Part shown: piece by piece, positions 60,913-64,000 of the stretch
How positions within the stretch are numbered: the first letter of the stretch is position 1
Layout of the letters: every line of letters begins with the position of its first letter
From: Valencia hispanica
Taxonomy: Eukaryota; Chordata; Actinopteri; Cyprinodontiformes; Valenciidae
Length of the DNA stretch: 64,000 nucleotides
Direction: 5' to 3'
NCBI GenBank assembly: GCA_963556495.2
Contig: OY747709.1
Location: 17,688,900-17,752,899, forward strand
Program-made: the position numbers and the translations under genes
The notes under the pieces: generated by a model
What the model saw: the letters and a program-made list of their open reading frames with translations, nothing else
The model's database searches: none
Told to the model about the DNA's origin: nothing

Positions 60913-61475
60913 TGACTAGCCTAGAAATCTAGACAAACCGCAGTAGCAAAGGTTGGTGTACCCACGCTCCATTGTAGCCTCAGCAGGTCTACCATTGGCT
61001 CGGCTAAAGGTAGGCTGGGGCGATCACAGTGCTCTATGTTTGTAGCAATACGTTTGGGTGGGCTTAGCACCATTAAGGCAGAGTTTTCTGTTATTGTTGT
61101 TGTTTACAATGAGAATGAATGAGTACAATAAGAGCTGCAACAGAGTAAAACAACAAAGATGGCTCAGGAACGGCGCTCATTTGAAACGGCTTTGGCATCA
61201 ACATTGGACGATTTAGACTTGTGCTTTTCTTAGAGAGATGAGGAGATACAGCCACTTAAGTCCTTTGCTTCGACTACTCTGTTGACTGATTTCCGTTGCA
61301 ATGAATACATCACATAGTTTGTTGCTCTGATTGGTCATAGTACTGTCCAATTGCGTGCAGAGACAGTTTCAAAGACAAATGTAGATTCCACCCCTAGGAC
61401 TGAACTCTGTCTATGGGTTGTGGCTGGACTATATATTTATAAATATATATAGGATGGCTTGCCAGGCTAGCCGAT
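60913..61475 (+). mobile_element. Short DNA element with degraded ORF start
   Basis: Left end CTAGCCTAGAAATCTAGAC and right end GGCTTGCCAGGCTA form inverted CTAGCC termini, flanked by GCCAATGA (60907-60914) and GCCGATGA (about 61469-61476), a probable 8-bp target duplication. At 61159 an ATG opens MAQERRSFETALASTLDDLDLCFS then stop; past the stop the frame reads RDEEIQPLKSF. The pattern, together with the GTTGCAATG and GACCAATCAGAGC-like subterminal text, resembles elements I have seen in fishes whose ORF starts a helicase-like protein, but the helicase core is absent. Confidence 0.45.
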
Positions 61476-62538
<1,063 letters not shown>

Positions 62539-63559
62539 CATATATTTAAAATAGAGTTGAATTTAACCTCAGTTTTTAGATCGGAGGAGATTAATGGGGA
62601 CCAAAGCTAGCTATGATGTTAATAAGTTGAAACATCTAAAAATATTTGCTCTGGTCTTCCAATCTAGCACACATTTGCTTTCTTTTCATTTGTGTCTGTG
62701 TGAGTCCATTTGTTTTAGGATTATAGAAAGAATTATTTGGATTAGCAGTGCAAATAAGAAGAAAAGATGAGTAAATGATGGAAATATCTGTGGAAATTGG
62801 AGGTGGTTTTAATGAATAAATGGTGCTCTGAGAAAGTCCCTCATTCTGAATCACCTTTCTGAGCTCCCATGAACAAAATAAAAACTTTCATGAATCTGAA
62901 AAGTGTTTTAAATAATCTCTGTTCAGTTAAATATTATCTAATTGTTATTTCAACAGTGAAATTATTTTAGATTTTGAACCAGAGATCCTTAAATGCAATC
63001 CAGATTCCTTAGACAAGACATAAATAGGCCCTGTATTAGTGCCTAATTTAAGCCATAAAATTACCAATCTTTGTGTCCTTAGCCAGCCAAAGTATATTCA
63101 ATACAGATCACGGTGTTTGCATGCTGCACATAACAGGGGGCAATTTCCCATTGAAAGTACATACAAATAAGCAATAGAAATCTTATTTGAGGTGCATTTC
63201 ACAGACTGCTAACAGTGCCCTTCCTAGGCTGTGCTGCCCTGGGCAGTGAGCCATATCTTTTACATCATTTACAGATTACAGCAAACTTTTATCAAACATT
63301 TCTGTTATAAAAGCTTTGTTTAAAGGACGTTACAACATGATGTCCATGTCCTTCATGGACACCCTAAACATTAAATGAAACAAACCACAAAACCACAGTT
63401 TCTTTCATAAAACTCAAATTAATTCATGCAGATTTTTCAGAAAATAATGGTCATACAATAATAATTCTGTTCAACTTAAATGTAGCTCTTGGCTTGTGTT
63501 TGGTTCAGTTGAGTTCAGTTAAATAGAAATAAATACATAAATCAAAATAATGAGGGAAA
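62539..63559. other. Intergenic, nothing recognised
   Basis: AT-rich, no exon, repeat or RNA gene recognised. Confidence 0.5.
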
Positions 63560-63810
63560 AAATGCTTAGGTCATCCCGAGCTGTCTCTGTAGTTATGCAG
63601 CTATAAGTTTAGACTGTTGGAGTACAGACTGACCACTTTTCTTCACTTTGCTAGTTTTCTCTTCTACTACTCTCCAGTTGTATTTTTTATTTTATTTATT
63701 TGCTGTTATTTTGACTGTTAACTTCTCAGTGTTTTTCTCTCCATATGAGCTACACCTGGTCTGGCATCCTGCTTAGCTGCAATTTCCTGAATTGAATTGA
63801 ATTATTAAAA
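63560..63810. mobile_element. Reverse, internally deleted copy of the 8450-9170 repeat
   Basis: GAGCTGTCTCTGTAGTTATG, TTTTCTTCACTTTGCTAG, ACTCTCCAGTTGTA and GGTCTGGCATCCTGCTTAGCTGCAAT are reverse complements of 8940-9150. The text then jumps to the GAATTGAATTGAATT tail, lacking about 480 bp of the other copy. Confidence 0.75.
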
Positions 63811-64000
63811 AATAAGGTCATGTACTCAGATTAGAATGTGCAACTGAGTAGGATAATTTAAAAACAATGAATATTTAGAGAACGTTCATGTGTGGTTGTG
63901 TAATAAAAAGTAAAAAAGTTAAACGTAATATTTAGAAGAAGTTAATAGAATATAAACTGAGAAAAAACAGATTTGCAAATAGCAGCCGCAGAAATTTTAA

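Overview
The window is AT-rich vertebrate DNA, almost certainly from a ray-finned (teleost) fish. The evidence is one split gene with vertebrate splice signals plus many repeat families typical of teleosts: several Tc1-like transposons, RTE-type and L2/Rex1-type LINE fragments, hAT and TTAA-targeting MITEs, and a Ty3/Gypsy LTR element. No bacterial-style gene organisation is present, and most open reading frames here are chance or repeat-derived.

The only host protein-coding gene I recognise is AJAP1 (adherens junction associated protein 1, SHREW1), on the + strand. Its large ectodomain exon is at 4528-5267. A 25-kb intron follows, then the transmembrane exon (30361-30448), the main cytoplasmic exon (30589-30831) and the last coding exon (33593-33665 plus a short UTR). 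A terminal, entirely untranslated exon is inferred from about 37875 to a poly(A) signal at 43040. All four coding exons join in frame to give 381 codons plus stop. The first coding exon, expected to supply only about ten residues, was not found, so the gene starts upstream of the window.

Region by region: 1-4527 is intron 1 or upstream sequence with the end of a dispersed DNA element. 5268-30360 is the big intron; it carries an L2/Rex-type repeat (8450-9170), an almost intact non-autonomous LTR retrotransposon (10400-12753, minus strand), a fragment resembling a P2X7-like domain beside a TTAA-type MITE (13113-13650), a decayed RTE LINE (15465-16623), local duplications (19620-21790) and a foldback element (24058-25173). 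30955-32790 is a Tc1 relic with a nested MITE. 33955-37165, inside the 3'UTR intron, is a three-level nest (Tc1 containing Tc1 containing hAT). 43061-64000 is gene-free flank with more Tc1, MITE, LINE and SINE relics and two long AT microsatellites.

The most informative object is the LTR element at 10400-12753. It has 5-bp target duplications, nearly identical LTRs, a TATA-like box, a poly(A) signal, a polypurine tract, and an exact 11-nt complementarity between an internal LTR site and the sequence just inside the 5' LTR. That is the layout expected of Tf1/sushi-type self-priming. It has no pol and instead carries one long minus-strand frame, broken by a single amber codon, that consists largely of four different minisatellites.
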